A DNA stretch of 26,892 bases, taken from Phocaeicola sp. GTDB lineage: Bacteria; Bacteroidota; Bacteroidia; Bacteroidales; Bacteroidaceae. Each line of letters opens with the position of its first letter. The first letter of the stretch is position 1. Below, piece after piece: positions 25,033 through 26,892 of this stretch. The notes beneath the pieces are model-generated. The model was not told the DNA's origin. It did no database searches and was given only the letters and a program-made list of their open reading frames with translations. The position numbers and the translations under genes were made by a program. The stretch spans positions 1 to 26,892 of the forward strand of contig JAHHQV010000040.1 of the NCBI GenBank assembly GCA_020026175.1, in the 5' to 3' direction.

Positions 25033-25059
25033 ATGAATTTATGAGTTAATGAATTTATG
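25033..25059. repeat. 11-bp direct repeat just upstream of the 108-residue ORF
   Basis: ATGAATTTATG occurs at 25033-25043 and again at 25049-25059 (period 16), beginning 6 bases before the minus-strand start codon at 25026. It may be a regulator-binding site or untranslated leader repeat; function is unknown. Confidence 0.55.
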
Positions 25060-25476
25060 CGGATCTGAGAGCGAGGGAGTTGAAGTTTTAACTATCTGAC
25101 GTCTCATCTTCCGACATTTTTTTATGCGTCCTCCGGTCGCATCGGTCGTTTCGTTTCGGTGCCGTATAAAAAGGTAGGGTGTGGCAGGCGCAAGGTTTTT
25201 ACAGAAAATACCTCGCACAGCAGGGAAGATTTTCAGTCAAACCGTCAGGCCTGACCTTGTAAGCCGCCGCACCCGGTTATACCTTTGCACCGCAGAACGG
25301 AATGACCACCAGATGCAACGGATACGAATGGTGGAGGACAATGAAGAGAAGGCAGAAAATCAACCGGAATAGTAATTTCTTTTATGATGAAAAAGCAATA
25401 AAGATAATAATACAACAATAATTGTGCAGAATTTTATTAATCTCTATGAAAGAAATATATTATTGAAAAATAACAC

Positions 25477-25496
25477 ACTAAACTTATAGGTTTAGT
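25477..25496. promoter_or_regulatory. Palindromic operator candidate of the toxin-antitoxin-like module
   Basis: ACTAAAC (25477-25483) and GTTTAGT (25490-25496) are perfect inverted repeats separated by six bases (TTATAG). The site lies 10 bases upstream of a -7 box, between the expected -33 and -7 elements, where a bound dimeric HTH antitoxin would block transcription. Autoregulation is inferred from position and from the habit of type II systems. Confidence 0.6.
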
Positions 25497-25506
25497 AGAA
25501 AATGAC

Positions 25507-25514
25507 TATATTTG
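25507..25514 (+). promoter_or_regulatory. -7 box of the toxin-antitoxin-like module
   Basis: TATATTTG matches TAnnTTTG exactly and lies 21 bases before the ATG at 25536. No clear -33 TTTG is seen at the usual distance, where the palindrome lies instead. Confidence 0.55.
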
Positions 25515-25535
25515 CATTGAAAAAGTTTTGTAGTT

Positions 25536-26087
25536 ATGGGATTTGTAAGAGTTATAAAAGGATATGACCATCTTTGGGCGGTCAAAGAGCCGGAAAAAGA
25601 ATCAGATGAATTGACATCATTGTTTGAACGCTGGAACGATGCAGATTATCTCTTTCAGCTTTTCAAGGATAACATTGACGATTTAAAGAGTTATTTTAAG
25701 AAAGAAAAAATCTCACAGGCGATACATGACACCTTTGAAGACTCTGACGCATTGGAAGAACTGATTCTTACTTTTCCTTATACAGAAGAATTGGATACAC
25801 TATTTAAGCCTCTTGATGTAACAGATACGAAAAGCATGGAGCTGACACGACAGAAAGCGAGAAACTGGGAGAGGGAAAGGCATGACAGCTGGCTTAGAAT
25901 ATATGCCTTTAGACTTGAACCGAATGTATATGTCGTAACTGGCGGTGCTATAAAGCTGACAAGGGCGATGCAGGAAAAGGAGCATACCAAGATAGAACTT
26001 AACAAGCTGAACAGGTGTAAGGATTATCTAATAAGAAATGGTGTATTCGATAAAGACAGTTTCATAGACTTAAATATGGAGGAATAG
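25536..26087 (+). CDS. HigB/RelE-like toxin candidate, long form (183 residues)
   Basis: The product is soluble and charged, without signal peptide. Residues 1-105 (start FVRVIKGYDHLWAV, then a helical acidic part) match no domain I can name. The C-terminal third resembles the core of HigB/RelE-type toxins: DSWLRIYAFRLEPNVYVVTG, then AIKLTRAMQEKEHT and a helix NKLNRCKDYLIRNG. Length is almost twice that of usual RelE-fold toxins (90-115). It is followed after 2 bases by an HTH gene, with GGAGGA as a possible ribosome-binding site before that gene. Toxin-first order is as in higBA. Genes of this pair type would be mRNA interferases, but the assignment rests on arrangement and faint similarity. 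Confidence 0.55.
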   Translation: MGFVRVIKGYDHLWAVKEPEKESDELTSLFERWNDADYLFQLFKDNIDDLKSYFKKEKISQAIHDTFEDSDALEELILTFPYTEELDTLFKPLDVTDTKSMELTRQKARNWERERHDSWLRIYAFRLEPNVYVVTGGAIKLTRAMQEKEHTKIELNKLNRCKDYLIRNGVFDKDSFIDLNMEE

Positions 26088-26089
26088 AA

Positions 26090-26395
26090 ATGAGCAGAAC
26101 GATTGATTTTTTGAAGCAGCATGAAAGTAATGCTCCTTCAAGATTCCAGGAAAATGCGGAATGGAGACGTGAAAACCGTGAATGGCTCAAATGGTCTCGT
26201 GACGTTGCCCTGTCACTGGTTGATTACATGGAGACAAATGAAATCAACCGTAACGGGCTGGCTGAACGTCTCGGTGTAACGCCACAATATGTAAGCAAGA
26301 TGTTGTCCGGCAAGGTAAATTTCTCATTTAAAAGTATTGCTGAAATAGAGAAAAAACTATCCATCAAACTCATAAGAATTATGGAGCCGGTATAA
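26090..26395 (+). CDS. HTH (XRE-family) antitoxin/regulator
   Basis: The 101-residue protein has a clear Cro/C1-type helix-turn-helix in its C-terminal half: NRNGLAERLGVTPQYVSKML (about 48-67), then SGKVNFSFKSIAEIEKKL. The N-terminal 45 residues are helical and charged and could be the part that binds the toxin. It starts 2 bases after the stop of the 183-residue gene, so the two are translationally coupled. It probably binds the palindrome at 25477-25496. A plain phage-type or mobile-element repressor is the alternative. Confidence 0.8.
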   Translation: MSRTIDFLKQHESNAPSRFQENAEWRRENREWLKWSRDVALSLVDYMETNEINRNGLAERLGVTPQYVSKMLSGKVNFSFKSIAEIEKKLSIKLIRIMEPV

Positions 26396-26408
26396 ATGAC
26401 AGCAATAA

Positions 26409-26450
26409 CAATAAGGGAAGAACAACATGGATAATGTCCTTCCCTTATTG
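26409..26450. repeat. 12-bp perfect inverted repeat downstream of the antitoxin gene
   Basis: CAATAAGGGAAG (26409-26420) and CTTCCCTTATTG (26439-26450) enclose an 18-base loop containing two ATG codons (26427 and 26434). It lies 13 bases after the antitoxin stop. No T run follows on either side, so a simple terminator is doubtful; it may be a transcript-end structure or a start-codon-sequestering hairpin. Confidence 0.6.
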
Positions 26451-26628
26451 GGAATGTCTCGAATGGCTTTACAGACATATCTGCCGGCATTGCAAGGATC
26501 TTGACATAAGACGGCCACGCAACAAATATGCTGATGTTGCAGATACCTATCTGTCTCCTACACAAGAAAAGAAAAAGAAAGGCATCAAGGACAAGGATGC
26601 TCAAGCGTCGTATGCTCAGACTCCTTGA
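26434..26628 (+). CDS. Small hypothetical ORF (64 residues)
   Basis: The ORF starts at an ATG in the loop of the 26409-26450 hairpin. The product starts with aromatic residues (SFPYWECLEWLYRHICRHC), has two CxxC-like cysteine positions and a lysine-rich tail (TQEKKKKGIKDKDAQ). I do not recognise it. It overlaps the next ORF by about 30 bases in another frame. It could be a genuine small gene of a mobile element or a chance ORF. Confidence 0.3.
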   Translation: MSFPYWECLEWLYRHICRHCKDLDIRRPRNKYADVADTYLSPTQEKKKKGIKDKDAQASYAQTP

Positions 26629-26770
26629 AAAGCTTATCATACAGAGGGATGAAATCCATAGAAAATATAGAACCTCACTCCGATATACTCAGGATTACCA
26701 GAAGCGTCTTTCCATCATCAAAAAGGTTCTAGTACAGGAAAAGGATTTCTTCCGGAGATTCATGTCTTAA
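26597..26770 (+). CDS. Small basic hypothetical protein (57 residues, internal start)
   Basis: The stretch is open from 26528, but the ATG at 26597 is the likelier start because the sequence from there looks protein-like: MLKRRMLRLLEKLIIQRDE, then KYRTSLRYTQDYQKRL and a lysine/phenylalanine end. It is predicted to be helical and strongly basic, possibly a short coiled coil or nucleic-acid-binding peptide. It overlaps the preceding ORF by 32 bases, as overlapping genes in compact mobile elements do. No family is recognised. Confidence 0.35.
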   Translation: MLKRRMLRLLEKLIIQRDEIHRKYRTSLRYTQDYQKRLSIIKKVLVQEKDFFRRFMS

Positions 26771-26892
26771 CGGTTAGAATCAAGAGAGAAAATACAGAAA
26801 AAAACTACAAGAAAAATGGCATATGGGGTGATTATGTTATACTCAAGTTTCTGATTTAGATTTATGCTGTTTTTGCATAATTCCTCAAAGCC

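Larger units (their letters stand above)
25060..25535. other. GC-richer segment without a certain gene, then promoter region of the toxin-antitoxin-like module
   Basis: Positions about 25060-25370 are visibly richer in G and C than the core genes and contain repeated CGGTCG motifs and a small ATGCG / CGCAT hairpin (25124-25142). Two open stretches overlap: a GTG-started one of 63 codons (25181-25372) and an ATG-started one of 39 codons (25302-25421). Neither shows recognisable similarity or a clear ribosome-binding site, so neither is called as a gene. From 25380 the sequence turns AT-rich and holds the promoter at 25477-25514. Confidence 0.5.

Noticed and set aside
25181..25372. 63-codon GTG-started ORF, and the overlapping 39-codon ATG ORF at 25302-25421
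   Set aside because: Two mutually exclusive frames with no recognisable product or clear ribosome-binding site; described under the intergenic segment instead.
26862..26880. TTATGC / GCATAA hairpin near the window end
   Set aside because: A 6-bp stem without a downstream T run; likely chance in AT-rich DNA.

Overview
The window looks like a chromosomal segment of a gut Bacteroidales bacterium, most likely Bacteroides or Phocaeicola. Evidence: a SusC/SusD outer-membrane pair, several -7 boxes of the Bacteroidetes type (TAnnTTTG), few Shine-Dalgarno sequences, an AT-rich base composition, and a 302-residue phosphoglycerate dehydrogenase without ACT domain. The genus is inferred; no rRNA or tRNA gene is present.

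Layout. Positions 2-154 hold the last repeats of a CRISPR array that continues to the left; its repeats decay toward the right, as at a trailer end. From 478 to about 17 kb the content is ordinary core genome: a RecD2-type helicase (478-2676), a convergent pyridoxal/pyridoxamine kinase (2683-3666, minus), a DbpA-like DEAD-box RNA helicase (3833-5149), a serine-biosynthesis operon serC-serA-DUF1015 (5389-8692) closed by a strong terminator, a tripartite RND efflux operon (8862-14434), an IMPACT/YigZ family gene, and two L,D-transpeptidase-type genes from different YkuD subfamilies (15163-17031).

From 17.4 to 22.1 kb a SusD-like lipoprotein and a SusC-like TonB-dependent transporter are read on the minus strand (susC first), with no glycosidase or dedicated regulator next to them in the window. 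An 880-base divergent intergenic region follows. It contains a perfect 13-bp inverted repeat that looks like an orphan terminator, and a second hairpin in the leader of the next gene.

From 23.0 kb the sequence has an accessory character. A TraB/GumN family protein is followed 3 bases later by a medium-chain (zinc-type) dehydrogenase gene broken by a one-base frameshift at about 24385 and cut off at about 24.65-24.70 kb. To the right lies apparently foreign DNA: a minus-strand 108-residue ORF, a GC-richer segment, a two-gene module resembling a HigBA-type toxin-antitoxin system with an unusually long toxin candidate and a palindromic operator candidate in its promoter, and small overlapping ORFs preceded by a 12-bp inverted repeat. 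This fits the edge or remnant of an integrated mobile element, but no integrase, relaxase or attachment site is visible.

The parts most worth a second look are the 183-residue toxin candidate with its operator, the orphan terminator in the divergent region, the broken dehydrogenase at the mobile-element junction, and DUF1015 coupled to serine synthesis.
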